Below, piece by piece: positions 22,593-33,140 of a stretch of 64,000 bases of DNA. The stretch covers positions 1,302,001-1,366,000 of the forward strand of contig NC_064672.1 of the NCBI RefSeq assembly GCF_023278565.1, read 5' to 3'. Position numbers and translations under genes: made by a program. How positions within the stretch are numbered: the first letter of the stretch is position 1; each line of letters starts with the position of its first letter. The notes under the pieces are model-generated. The model made no database searches, was not told the DNA's origin, and worked only from the letters and a program-made list of their open reading frames with translations. The DNA comes from Colletotrichum lupini. Lineage: Eukaryota > Ascomycota > Sordariomycetes > Glomerellales > Glomerellaceae.

Positions 22593-22991
22593 GCCCGAGT
22601 CCACTCCCCCAATGACTTGCGACTTACTCCCTACAGAGTTACAGTTTTACACTATTTGGTTTAACTGCATTATGGCAGCGACAGCATTTTTTGCATTATG
22701 GCACGTACGATACACACAAAAGCAAGTAGATATGTATAACATTGTAGCAACAACGGATGGACACGGCCAGCCCTTTGAGGCGGTCATTGTGTAACTCGAA
22801 TCTATCCCATTCAAAACCTTTTGTTCATTTTTTTTTTCGTAATAGAAGCTCAACTCTAGACTATGGAACGTCTGCCGGATATCACTGGGGGCGTACACTT
22901 TCTCTTTTTATCTTCTCCGCGTGCGTCACTTGTAGACAATCATACAGGGCGATTCGTCTTGACATCCGATCCCAGCCATATTGAGAACTCT
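22593..22991. other. Convergent intergenic, COX15 / KRS1
   Basis: The 399 bp lie between two facing stop codons. They are AT-richer than the flanking genes and presumably hold the two 3' UTRs. No other feature seen. Confidence 0.6.
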
Positions 22992-25074
22992 CTATTTGTG
23001 GGCTGTGATGCATTGTTAGCCTCAAAATTTCGCTGCAGCGGAAAGCATTCAAGACTTACCAATTCCCTCCTCGGGGACAGGCTTGACGCCGACAACCTCA
23101 GCCGCGGAGGCCTTCTTCTCACCCTGCTTCTCCTCCTTCATGAAGGGGAAGGCAAGCACCTCACGGATGCTGTAGTTGTCGGTCAAGAACATGACCATTC
23201 TGTCGATACCCATACCCCAGCCACCGGTAGGCGGCAGACCGTACTCAAGAGACATGCAGAAGTTCTCGTCAATGAGCTGGGCCTCGTCGTCACCCTGGTC
23301 CTTCTGGCGGGCCTGCTCCTCGAAGCGCAGTCTCTGGTCAAAGGGATCGTTCAACTCGGTGTAGGCGTTGACAATCTCCTTCTTGCACACAAAGGCCTCG
23401 AAGCGCTCGCACAGACCGGGAATGTCGCGGTGGTACTTGGCGAGAGGGCTCATGACTTGCGGGTGGCCGAAGATGAAGGAGGGGTTGACGCACTGCTCCT
23501 CAATGTACTCGCCAACAAGCTTGTCGATCATGCGGGCGTTGGTCAGGGGCGGTGAGCACTCGAGGTTCATCTTCTTGAGAACCTTCTGGAGGAACTCGTT
23601 GGTCTCGGCAGTGTGGAGCTGGTCGGCGGGAGGGAACTTCTCGCCCGTGGCCTTCTCGAGCTCGGGAATCATCTCGAAGCGCTTCCAGGGCTTCTCCCAG
23701 TTGACCTCGTAGACCTCACCGTGCTGGGTGTGGAACTTGGTCTTGTAGCCGCCAGTGACATGCTTGACAAGGCCGCTCACGAGCTCTTCGGTCAGGTCCA
23801 TGATGTCATAGACGTCGGCAAAGGCTTGGTAGAACTCGCAGGTGGTGAACTCGGGGTTGTGCGTCAAGTCGATGCCCTCGTTTCTGAATTGACGGCCAAG
23901 CTCGTAGACGCGGTGGAGGCCACCGACGACGAGCTCCTTGAGGTAGAGCTCAGGAGCGATTCTCATGAACATTTGCATGTCAAGGTCGTTGTGGTGGGTC
24001 TTGAAGGGGGCAGCGGTGGCACCTCCAGCGATGGGACCCATCATGGGTGTCTCAACCTCGATAAAGTCCCTGTCGTCGAAGAAACGTCTGATGTAGGTGA
24101 CCATCTTGGATCTTGCGATAAGGATCTGGCGGCTCTTGTCGTTCATGATGAGATCAAGGTAACGCTTGCGGTGGCGCTCCTCGTGGTCCTTGAAGCCGTA
24201 GTACTCGTCGGGAAGGGTGTGCAGGCAGGGGGTAAGGAGAATGAACTCGGTCGCGAAGATGGAGAGCTCGCCCTCCTCGCCCTTCTCGATCTTGGACTTG
24301 GGTGCGGTACGGCCGGGGTATCCAATGATACCAACAATGTCACCTGTGCGCGGTCAGTATTTCATGCTTCTCACTCAGACAGAAAACTCAATGCTTGCCT
24401 CGGCGAAGGTGGACGTGCTGGTCCTCGAATGACGGGCTTCCCTCTGCAACCTCTTGCGCCTGGGCCATGACCTGGACCTTGACGCCCTCGGCACGGATAT
24501 CGTAGAAGAAGAGCTTGTTGCCGGAGGCACGCTTGTTGTAGATACGAGCGCCCACGCGAACGACCTTCTCCTTGTCATGCTCGCCGGACTTGAGGTGACC
24601 AAAGTCCTTGACAAAGTTGCGCAAGTCGTAGTCGGCTGCAGCGATGTCAGTATAGAGGTTCAGGGATGAATGTGTTTGCAGATCTCACTGTGGAACTTGT
24701 GGGGGTAAGGGTTGGGAGACTTGGTCTCGCGCAGCCTATCGTCATATTGTCAGCCCATACAACCGCTTCTTCGTCTCCGTGGGAAATACGCACTTGTTGA
24801 TGGCGCGGGATCGGTTCTCGAAGTACTGGCTGGGGTCCAGGTTCTTCTCGTCGGCCTCGGCGTTGCCCTTCTTGGCAGCAGCAGGCTTGGGAGGGGCAGC
24901 GGCGGCCTTCGCAGCCTTAGCAGCCTCTCTTTCGCGGGCCTTCTGGCGCTTCTTCAGCTCCGTCTTGGAGACCATCTCGCCGGTGACCTCATCCTTGAGA
25001 AGCTTGGCGGTCTCCTCGACCTTGAGGTCCTTGACCTGCTCGGTGGGGGGTTCGGGAGCACTTGAGTCGGCCAT
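22992..25074 (-). CDS. KRS1: Lysyl-tRNA synthetase, class II, cytosolic
   Basis: Five coding exons on the minus strand (25074-24794, 24735-24689, 24635-24399, 24343-23060, 23002-22992) join in frame to 619 residues. The Lys/Ala-rich N-terminal helix ([19 protein letters not shown]) is the tRNA-binding extension of eukaryotic LysRS. It is followed by the anticodon-binding OB fold ([22 protein letters not shown]). The catalytic core shows motif 1 (FIEVETPMM), motif 2 ([26 protein letters not shown]) and motif 3 ([16 protein letters not shown]). It charges tRNA-Lys in the cytosol; no mitochondrial presequence is visible. Two oddities: the third intron begins with GC (GAG/GCAAGC), and the last coding exon has only 11 bases, giving the end AHK. 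The 47-bp second exon ([15 protein letters not shown]) is required by the family. Confidence 0.92.
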
Positions 25075-26140
25075 GATTGCGGTTTGCTGTGTCCACAAGA
25101 TGTTTGTCAGGAAACAGAATCTGGGGGAGGGTGTGCGGGGGAATTCCCGTCGTTAAATCAGGGAACGGAGGTTGACTCACCAAATTTGTCTTGCGTCTCG
25201 CGATCGAAGTTTTACCAGTCAAAATTATTTAATGCCGGGACGAGGGGCAGCAGTGCATTGGCTACGGCGGGGTAGTGCCATTGACTCATTTGCCCTGACT
25301 CACCGCCTTCGATGGAGGGGCAGAGCGACCTGCGGGGGGAGGGGTGCTTTCCCTGCCAGGCGGGCTGTGCCACGATAAGCTCAGCACTGTATTCTCGCAC
25401 TGCTACCCCTGAGCCCCTGAATGGAGTCCACGATGCTGCAAGAGCGGTCTCACTTAAGTCCCAGGGCTCAGAGAGATGGTCTAGTATACTTTGCGTGCTT
25501 CTGTAGATACTGAAATATCTGAGGTAGATGTGTCTTGTTCAATGATTATCCTATTCCAACGATGCGTTGTCATTTGGCTTGACCTAGCCAGACGGATGCA
25601 AAGTCCCACGGTCAACTATTCTGCAAAATATCAGAGCGTAATACATGGGTGTAAGTAATCCTGGCAAATGCATCATATGATATCTATGAGTTCATTCTTC
25701 GCCCGTCATAATGACTATTGTATGCCACAGTCAGTCAAATGAGCAGACACCAGCTACAGCCGCATGAGGACGAGTCCAAGACGGATACATTTGAACCTCA
25801 AGTCATTGATAATTTCGTAAAACACTACTGCTATGAATATATATGTGTCTTGAAAGCAGTCCTTTCTCAGGGTCTGGAGGATGGAAGAGATCGGCAGCAT
25901 CTGGACATGAGCTGAGTCTTGAACCTGGCTTAAGGTATCTAGCACGAACAAGATATGCGTATGGATACAAATTGTACATGACCTTTAAATCACAGAATAA
26001 CCAAGCCAGAGTCCCTGGATCAGATAGGTCGAAATTCAGGAAAGACACACACGAGCATTGGATGGGAAAGGAGACTGCGTTAGCCACCGAAACGATACAA
26101 GAAGTGGGCAATTATTTCGCTGGGTAGACAAGCTAAATTC
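25075..26140. other. Intergenic, KRS1 promoter / S58 peptidase 3' side
   Basis: About 1.07 kb upstream of KRS1 and downstream of the peptidase gene. Short frames on both strands resemble nothing. It should contain the KRS1 promoter and 5' UTR and the peptidase 3' UTR. Confidence 0.6.
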
Positions 26141-27307
26141 CTACGAATCATATGCGTATTTCTGCATGAGCTCCTTTAAACGATCCAGAGGCAGTTCCTC
26201 AACCGTGTGTCCCAAGAAACCCTTCAAGGTCTCGGCCGAAGACAAGGCGTTGTAGATGCTCTCCTCCGTCGCATCCGCCGCCGCCTCCAGAAGCGCATTG
26301 ATACTCGTGTCGTCAACCGACTCAACCTTGAGCGCCTTGGCCTTGAACGGGTCCACCTCCTGCGTCTCCGTCGTCAGCGTCTGTACGGGAATGCGATTGC
26401 CCGTAGAGAAGGCGAGGAAGATGTCGCCCGAGGGATTATGCCCGTAGCCGCCGACCCGCGCCAGCCCGACGGTGGCCCTCTTGGCGAGCCGCTGGCACTG
26501 GATGGGCGTCAGGGGCGCGTCGGTGGCGATGGTGACGATGATGGAGCCGTCCTTCTTGTCCTTGTGCGCCATGACCTCGGCCAGCGTGTCCTTCTTCTCC
26601 TTTGCGAGAGTGCGGCCGACGGGGAAGCCGCCGATGCGGAGGTGGGCCGCCCTGCCGTAGTTAGCCTGCACGAGGGCGGCGACGGTGTAGCTCGTCTCCT
26701 TGCCCTCGCTGTCGATCCCGGGCACGACGCGGGACGAGGATCCGGTGCCGCCTTTGAACCAGTGGCAGATCATGCCCGTGCCGCCGCCCGTGTTGCCCTC
26801 GGGCACGGGGTCGTCCGTCACGGACTCGATTCCCTTTGCGACGTGTGCGGATGTGACAGCCAATTTGGAGATGTCGTTGAGGAACCCGTCAAAGGTCTCG
26901 CCGACGACGGGTAGCAGGAACCATTCGATTTCCCCGTTGCCGTTGGAGTAGTGCTTGATGGCGTACTCGTAGATGCCGCGGTACGCGTCGCCCACCGAGA
27001 AGGAGTTGGTTAACACAATGGGGCTGGCGAGGAGACCAGTCTCCTCAATCCAGTGGGATCCGGTCAGCTCTCCGGAGCCGTTGAAGCGGAAGATGCCGGC
27101 GTAGCAGGCCTCCTTGAACCATTCCCGGCGGGGGAGGATGACTGTTACGCCCGTGTTGACTCCCTCCTCTGTGCGGATGCTCTGCGTTGAGGCGAGGACG
27201 CCGGGAACATCGGTAATGGAGTTCTTGGGTCCCGCCGGCCATCTTCCGAGGTCGAGGTTGGGTAGGACATCGCGGATGCGGCCGCGAGGAGTTGATTGTG
27301 TAGCCAT
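26141..27307 (-). CDS. S58 family peptidase (DmpA / beta-peptidyl aminopeptidase type)
   Basis: A single exon of 388 residues starting at an ATG. It matches the P1/DmpA Ntn-hydrolase family. The alpha part carries DVPGV, TGVTVILPR, NSFSVGDAYRG, VVGETFDG and EGNTGGGTGM. The beta part begins at the conserved segment DGSIIVTIATDAPLTPIQ, then LAKRATVGLARVGG and NPSGDIFLAFSTGN. DmpA and BapA cut themselves between Gly249 and Ser250; the matching point here is Gly254-Ser255, making Ser255 the likely N-terminal nucleophile. Members release N-terminal amino acids, including D- or beta-residues; the fungal substrate is not known to me. No signal peptide is evident, so a cytosolic location is likely. 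The start lies 927 bp from the divergent transhydrogenase gene. Confidence 0.88.
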   Translation of the reverse strand: MATQSTPRGRIRDVLPNLDLGRWPAGPKNSITDVPGVLASTQSIRTEEGVNTGVTVILPRREWFKEACYAGIFRFNGSGELTGSHWIEETGLLASPIVLTNSFSVGDAYRGIYEYAIKHYSNGNGEIEWFLLPVVGETFDGFLNDISKLAVTSAHVAKGIESVTDDPVPEGNTGGGTGMICHWFKGGTGSSSRVVPGIDSEGKETSYTVAALVQANYGRAAHLRIGGFPVGRTLAKEKKDTLAEVMAHKDKKDGSIIVTIATDAPLTPIQCQRLAKRATVGLARVGGYGHNPSGDIFLAFSTGNRIPVQTLTTETQEVDPFKAKALKVESVDDTSINALLEAAADATEESIYNALSSAETLKGFLGHTVEELPLDRLKELMQKYAYDS

Positions 27308-28234
27308 CTTGTGGAATCAGTTGAGTTGCTTTAGAGTGGAAGTTGAAAGTGAGAAGTCAGACAACTCTGTTCTTAAGGTTCCAGTTATAGAGCCGCAAGC
27401 ACAGTCTTTATACATCTTCGCAATTGTAGAATCATCGTGATCAGCAAACGTAAGTGGCGTGTCGCAATCTTGTCAACGTTCAAGTTCTTCGCCGATGAAG
27501 GATTGAACGGCATCCACCAATTGACTTAGGCCGCATCAGCATGAGAGGATATCATCATGGATCCATTGGCCAATTGCGTCGTCGAACGAAGTCCGAGCCA
27601 GAACTTTTACGAATGCCTGGAGATCGCGCGTGGTTTCAATTCTTTCGGCCAGCTTCTTTGGGCAGGTGGATTTGGTACAAGTGGCGCCGCTACCTCACTG
27701 TGGACGTAACTCCGCTTACGTTGCGGTGTCAGCGCGGGCTAACCATCCGTGTGTACTCGCGTTTCTGACGTTCAATGCTGACGGTGTTTAAATCCCTCCA
27801 TGGGCCGTCGACAGCAGCCTAGAACCAGGCATCTTTCGAAGATAAATACTGTACTCAATGGGCCCAAGATAAGGTGATGAATCAATGCGGACGGAAAAGG
27901 GAGGTAATCAGGTACATGTACCTCGGCAAACGGGCCCCACACACAGATCGCTCGGCCGGCAAGTGGGGTCCGAATGCGGGGAAGCTGCTCCAACCCCCGG
28001 AGTGACCATCATTACCAAGCTCCCTGTCCAGTCTGAGAGCCCTGTGCGGAGGAGGCGCGGGACTTCGAATCCGACATCGCTTTCTCTCGCATAGCATTGC
28101 AGCAGCTTCATCACACACCTTCTCTCCTGTTTTCTCACATCTTGCGCAGAGTGAAGCGTCCTATCAGCCGTCACCTTGTAGACTATCCGGTGCAACCATC
28201 CATTGACCGCTCACATATTCTTTCACAATTAACC
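27308..28234. promoter_or_regulatory. Divergent promoter region, S58 peptidase / HOT
   Basis: The 927 bp between two head-to-head ATGs contain no supportable gene. From about 28,090 to 28,234 the plus strand is C/T-rich and G-poor, consistent with the 5' UTR of the rightward gene. Confidence 0.5.
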
Positions 28235-29843
28235 ATGACGCCCTCACTTCGGGTCATCCCCAACGTAAGCAGTTGCTCCCCTCTCGAGACAGGTCCCTCA
28301 CTCACACAAGATCACAGGCGGCGTCTCGTGCCGTATCCCTCTTGCGGACAATCCAGGCACATCCGCCATCATGCCCCTGCCATACCAACCCCGGCCATCA
28401 CCACCACCACAACCCTTTGAACTTCACACCGAGGCCCCTCCGGACGAGCAACAAACGCGGCTATGCCACCCCCGTAGACGGCCCGCAGAAGGAGTACGCC
28501 TTTGAGATGGCCGCCTCCTCCATCCGCTTCGGCCCCGGCTCCACGCAAGAGGTCGGCATGGACTTTGCCAACATGGGCGCCAAGCGCGTGGCCGTCGTCA
28601 CGGACCCCGTCGTCGACGGCCTCTTCGCCATGCAGCAGGTCCGCGAAGCCCTCGACCGCGAGGGCATCAACTACAAGGTCTACAACCAGACCCGCGTAGA
28701 GCCCAAGGACAGCAGCATCCGCGAGGCCATTGACTGGGCCCGTCCCTTTGCGCCCGATGCCTTCCTCGCCGTCGGCGGCGGCTCCGTCATCGACACCGCC
28801 AAGCTGATGAACCTGTACTCGTGCTACCCCGAGGCTCCCTTCCTCGACTTCGTCAACGCGCCCCTCGGCAACGGACGCCCCGTGGACAAGGCCTTGAAGC
28901 CGCTGATTGCCGTGCCCACCACCGCGGGAACCGGCTCCGAGACCACGGGCACCGCCATCTTCGACCTGGTTTCCAAGCGCGCCAAGACGGGCGTCGCTCA
29001 CCGCAATCTGAAGCCCACTCTCGGAATCTGTGACCCGCTCAACACCCGCACGATGCCCTCGGCCGTGAAAGCCGCCTCCGGGCTTGACGTACTTTGCCAC
29101 TCCCTGGAATCGTGGACGGCGATCCCCTACCACGAGCGTACGCCCCGGCCCAAGAACCCCATTTTGAGACCCGCGTACCAGGGCGCCAACCCCATTAGTG
29201 ACGTCTTCTCGTTCCATGCGCTGAGAGCCACGGTGAAGTACCTGCCCCGTGCCGTCAAGAACCCCGACGACTATGAGGCGCAAAGCGAGATGCTGCTCGC
29301 CGCGACTCTCGCCGGTGTCGGTTTCGGCAATGCCGGCGTCCATCTCTGCCACGGTACGTTCCTCAAAGTACACCCCTTACGAAGATTCTTCCCCTAATGT
29401 GAGATAACACAGGCATGTCATACCCCATCTCGGGCCAGAACCCGGGCTACCAGCACGCGGGATACAAGGTCTCCTACCCCATCATCCCGCACGGGGTTTC
29501 CGTGGCCGTCACAGCGCCCGCCGTCTTCCGCTTCACGGGCGCCTCCAACCCTGAGCGTCATCTCCAGGCGGCCGAGGCTTTTGGCGTCGACGTCTCGCGC
29601 GTGCGCAAGGAGGACGCTGGAAAGGTCCTGGCCGACGCGCTGACCAAGTTCTTGGCGGACCTGGGTGATCAGCCGGCCGGTATCAAGGAATTGGGCTTCG
29701 GTACGGAACACCTGGACGACCTTGTCGAGGGTACGATTCCGCAGGCTAGAGTGTTGATGCTGGCGCCTGGGCTGGAGACGGAGTTGCAGAAGGAGAGGGA
29801 GCAGCTGAGGGGTTTGTTCGAGGCTTCTATGGTGCACTCATAA
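28235..29843 (+). CDS. Hydroxyacid-oxoacid transhydrogenase, mitochondrial (ADHFE1 type)
   Basis: Exons 28235-28264, 28318-29353 and 29413-29843 join in frame to 498 residues. The first exon encodes only MTPSLRVIPN. With the next ~50 residues, free of acidic residues and rich in Arg, Ser and His (including HHHHH), it forms a likely mitochondrial presequence. The core is an iron-type (group III) alcohol dehydrogenase: AVGGGSVIDTAKLMNLY, then VPTTAGTGSETTGTAIF. Metal-site segments are SGLDVLCHSLES and the histidines in GVHLCHGMSYPISG and IIPHGVSVAV. The close match to ADHFE1 suggests reversible transfer from 4-hydroxybutyrate to 2-oxoglutarate, giving succinic semialdehyde and D-2-hydroxyglutarate. 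The splice giving HLCHG-MSYPI is fixed by the family. An antisense frame of 334 codons is a shadow. Confidence 0.9.
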
Positions 29844-29998
29844 AGTCTGGGACTGGTGAACCGTGTGTACTGGGCAGTGATAGGGGCCAGGATATAATCT
29901 CATGGAATTAAAAAGAAATTGAGTAATTCAGGTAGTAAGCAATCACCTTTTTGCATTGTTTTCTCGTTTTTTTGTCTTTGGGTCGATGGTTTTTGGCA
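29844..29998. other. Short convergent intergenic, HOT / ABH1
   Basis: Only 155 bp separate the two facing stop codons, so the 3' UTRs of the transhydrogenase and the dioxygenase genes very probably overlap. Confidence 0.7.
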
Positions 29999-31096
29999 TC
30001 AGTCCCTCATCTGTCTTACGTTGAGGTTGATCCTCTTGTTCTGCATCCAGCCCTTCCACTCTTCGTACTTTCCATCTTCTGCCGGCCAGTCAGCCAAGTA
30101 ATCAGGGCAAGTACCCTTCATGACCTTGGGCACGCCGTGCCACGCAAACCGTGAGCCCTTGGTCATGTAGATGGCGTCGCCGGAGCGGATGCGGAGAAGC
30201 AGGTACTCCTTCCCCGTCGCCCTCGCCTCGTCCGAGATCTTGTCCGGCTCGTTGGGCGCAATCATGAAGAGGCCGTCGCAGCCGAAGCTCAGGCTGACGA
30301 GACCCTTGTCCGTCTCCTCGCTGACGTCGCGGTGCATCATCATCGTGTCACCGGGCGTGTAGAAGTTGACGATGGCGGCCTGGGCCAGGGTCTCGGGGAA
30401 GACGGTCTCGAGAAAGTTGGCAATGTCGGACGGGAACTGCGGCGGGCGCTCTTCTGGGTAGATGCGGTTCGTCCAGTCGTACTGGCCGCCTAGCGTGACC
30501 CAGTGAAGACGGCGCTCCATGACCTGCTTGATGGATAAGGGCTTGTGGACGGAGGGGTCCTTGGGGGTGAATATGGGTGTTGGCTCGGGCGGGTATGAGA
30601 AGAAGGATTCGGCGGACCCGTCTTGGGCCTTTGGGTAGGGCAGGTCATAGTGCAGGTGAAGATTGGTTTGGTGTGTTGGGACGCTGAGATCTCGGTTGAT
30701 CATCAATGAGAGCAGGGTCTTTTGTACTTTTGGAGGAACCAAATCCGGTACTATGAGAAGGCCTTGAGCGAATATGTTAGAAAACTTTCTACGTCTTGAG
30801 TTGTCTCGTTTCGGGCATCTACCTGGCAGAAGTGGGTGATATAAGATGGGAACTTCTTTGAGTAACGAGGTATCGACGGCATGCGGGCCCAAGTGTGAGA
30901 AAGCAGCGGCCAGCTGCTCAACGGAAATCTTGCCAGCCTGTGAGAATTTCCCGGCTTGTTCTGGAGATCTCGTATCATCGAGAGAATCTCCATTTATGAG
31001 TTCTTTTTGGTCTGCTCTGGAGTATCCCTTCCACTGTGCCCGCATCGCCTCCGAGGGCTGCTCATGAGCGTCGAGCTCGACAATTTCAGCCGTCAT
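29999..31096 (-). CDS. ABH1: AlkB-like Fe(II)/2-oxoglutarate dioxygenase, ALKBH1 type
   Basis: Two exons on the minus strand, 31096-30823 and 30762-29999, give 345 residues. The 60-bp intron (GTAGAT...CTAAC...CAAG) keeps the frame and has no stop, so it can be read through. I call it an intron because the CTAAC branch site is well placed and the joined PGLLIVPDLV fits the family. Iron ligands are H235 and D237 in MMMHRDVSEE and H300 in RFAWHGVP. The 2-oxoglutarate-binding arginines are in KRINLNVRQM at the C-terminus. NFYTPGDTM and GLVSLSFGCDGLFMI are typical of ALKBH1. Family members demethylate tRNA or DNA bases; the exact substrate cannot be read from sequence. Confidence 0.9.
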   Translation of the reverse strand: MTAEIVELDAHEQPSEAMRAQWKGYSRADQKELINGDSLDDTRSPEQAGKFSQAGKISVEQLAAAFSHLGPHAVDTSLLKEVPILYHPLLPGRCPKRDNSRRRKFSNIFAQGLLIVPDLVPPKVQKTLLSLMINRDLSVPTHQTNLHLHYDLPYPKAQDGSAESFFSYPPEPTPIFTPKDPSVHKPLSIKQVMERRLHWVTLGGQYDWTNRIYPEERPPQFPSDIANFLETVFPETLAQAAIVNFYTPGDTMMMHRDVSEETDKGLVSLSFGCDGLFMIAPNEPDKISDEARATGKEYLLLRIRSGDAIYMTKGSRFAWHGVPKVMKGTCPDYLADWPAEDGKYEEWKGWMQNKRINLNVRQMRD

Positions 31097-31968
31097 GGTG
31101 AAGGGAGTGAATGGGTCTCGGAGGTGTATGAGGAAGCTGTATCGGTATTATAAAATAAAATGAGTGTTATTGGATTTTGTCGTCCATCAACGAATTATTC
31201 CAACTGGGTAATTTTCTCTCACGTCTCCTCTGTCTTCGCATCGTATGAGAATAATTGGTGACTCTGCGGTACAAAATCAAGAGTGAGCCAGTCCGTGACC
31301 CCACCATCAGCAGTGACCTTATCGCTATCGGATAAAGGATAAGCTCGTTATCGAGGTGGGGTTCAACACAGCAGGTACGCGGGCAGCCCACCAATAACCA
31401 GGGGAGCCCAGGCCACCCTACCACCTTCCGCAGACGCGACCCTTCCCTCCAGCGGCCTTGGTTGGGTGAGATCAGATCGCGCCTTGTTTTTCTTCATTGC
31501 TAGTAAACAACGACAACGGATTGCAATTTTAGCACCACAAAACATCGCCCAATCCGCCAAACGAAAAACGCCCATCCCGCCTGGGCCTTTTGCGACCGAC
31601 ATCGACGACAACACCCCATGGAGATTCTCCCCTTGTAACGGCCCTTCGACCCTCGACTTTTCTGCGTTTCCCCCTCCTGCCTTTTTTCTTGTGGTGCATC
31701 TTTGTTGCCCCCCTGACGACGACAACGTTCCTCCCTTTGGACTCCCGTCTTTCACTCTCTGCCCCGGAGAGACCCTCAGCTGTGCCCCTCCACACTTCGA
31801 GGTGACCGACCACACAACGAACCTGAACCCACCCGAACAACAAAGGCCGTTCCGATCGTGACAACGTCCTTCGACATTCTTTGGACCACCCTGCGATCGG
31901 ACTCAATTAATTCGCTTGTCTTTTCCCCTACGAATTGATCCCCCGGATAAATACGCCGCACTGCAACC
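31097..31968. promoter_or_regulatory. Divergent promoter region ABH1 / CDK1
   Basis: The 872 bp lie between head-to-head start codons. From about 31,500 to the CDK1 ATG the plus strand is rich in C, T and A, including CCCCTCCTGCC and CGACGACAACA-like runs, as in a fungal 5' UTR. No protein is supported. Confidence 0.55.
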
Positions 31969-33140
31969 ATGGAGAACTACCAGAAGCTCGAGAAGATCGG
32001 TGAAGGTAAGCAAGCCCCAGACAACGCTATCCTGGGCAGTCGACCTAGAATGGCATGACGCAACACCGGTCGGCTGCCACCTGTCACAAGTAAATACTGA
32101 CTTGACCTTCTTTTTGCAGGTACCTACGGTGTCGTCTACAAGGCCCGAGACCTTCTCAATGGCGGTCGTATCGTGGCGCTGAAGAAGATTCGCTTGGAGG
32201 CCGAGGACGAGGGCGTCCCCTCCACCGCCATCCGCGAGATCTCCCTCCTCAAGGAGATGCGCGACCCCACCATCGTGCGCCTCTTCAACATTGTCCATGC
32301 CGATGGCCACAAGCTCTACCTCGTCTTCGAGTTCCTCGATCTCGACCTCAAGAAGTACATGGAGTCTCTCCCCGTCAACGATGGTGGTCGTGGCAAGGCC
32401 CTTCCCGAGGGCAGCTCCGAGTACCTTGGCCGCCTCGGCCTGGGCCAGAACGTCATCCAGAAGTTCATGTGGCAGCTCTGCGACGGCGTTCGCTACTGTC
32501 ACTCCCACCGCATCCTTCATCGTGATCTCAAGCCCCAGAACCTGTTGATCGATAGAGACGGCAACCTGAAGCTGGCGGATTTCGGTCTCGCGCGCGCCTT
32601 CGGTGTCCCTCTGCGCACTTACACCCACGAGGTCGTCACCCTGTGGTATCGTGCCCCGGAGATTCTTCTAGGTGGACGCCAGTACTCCACCGGCGTCGAC
32701 ATGTGGTCCGTTGGCTGCATCTTTGCCGAGATGTGCACCCGCAAGCCTCTCTTCCCCGGCGACTCCGAGATTGACGAGATCTTCAAGATCTTCCGGTACG
32801 TGTTCCTGTCAAGCAGCCCCTGTTTCACCCTGTACCTGTCGCTAAACTTATCCACAGCTCGCTCGGAACGCCGACCGAGGATGTCTGGCCCGGTGTCACG
32901 TCCTACCCTGACTTCAAGAGCTCCTTCCCTAAGTGGATCCGCGACGAGTCTCTGCCGCTTTGCACGAACCTTGATGCAGAGGGTCTTGAGCTTCTCGAGA
33001 TGATGCTGGTGTATGACCCCGCTAGCCGCATCTCGGCCAAGGCCGCCTGCAACCACCCGTACTTTGAGACCTACCCCGACCAGCACTCTGGCCAGACCAT
33101 CAGAAGCGGCGGCCGCATCAACGGACACTACGGCAACTAG
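31969..33140 (+). CDS. cdc2: Cyclin-dependent kinase 1 (Cdc2)
   Basis: Exons 31969-32005, 32120-32795 and 32858-33140 give 331 residues. The Gly-loop GEGTYG holds the inhibitory sites T14 and Y15, the ATP lysine is K34, and the C-helix is PSTAIRE at 46-52. The catalytic loop HRDLKPQN has D148, DFG has D166, and the activation-loop threonine is T181 in [16 protein letters not shown]. An insertion of about 20 residues (about 99-121, [20 protein letters not shown]) lies between the hinge and helix E; I believe this is usual in filamentous fungi. The kinase drives G2/M and, with other cyclins, G1/S. PSTAIRE, the T14/Y15 pair and [13 protein letters not shown] make Cdk1 far more likely than Pho85. 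The first intron falls inside the Gly-loop (GAA-G/GT-ACC). Confidence 0.95.

Noticed and set aside
21477..22604. 375-codon minus-strand open frame
   Set aside because: It is antisense to COX15 exon 2. The strong C-ending codon bias of COX15 removes stops from the opposite strand.
23613..24470. 285-codon plus-strand open frame
   Set aside because: It is antisense to the lysyl-tRNA synthetase and spans one of its introns.
28369..29373. 334-codon minus-strand open frame
   Set aside because: It is antisense to the transhydrogenase and has no family resemblance.
1..33140. A secondary-metabolite or other functional gene cluster
   Set aside because: The genes belong to unrelated housekeeping pathways; no synthase, transporter-regulator set or pathway-specific transcription factor is present.
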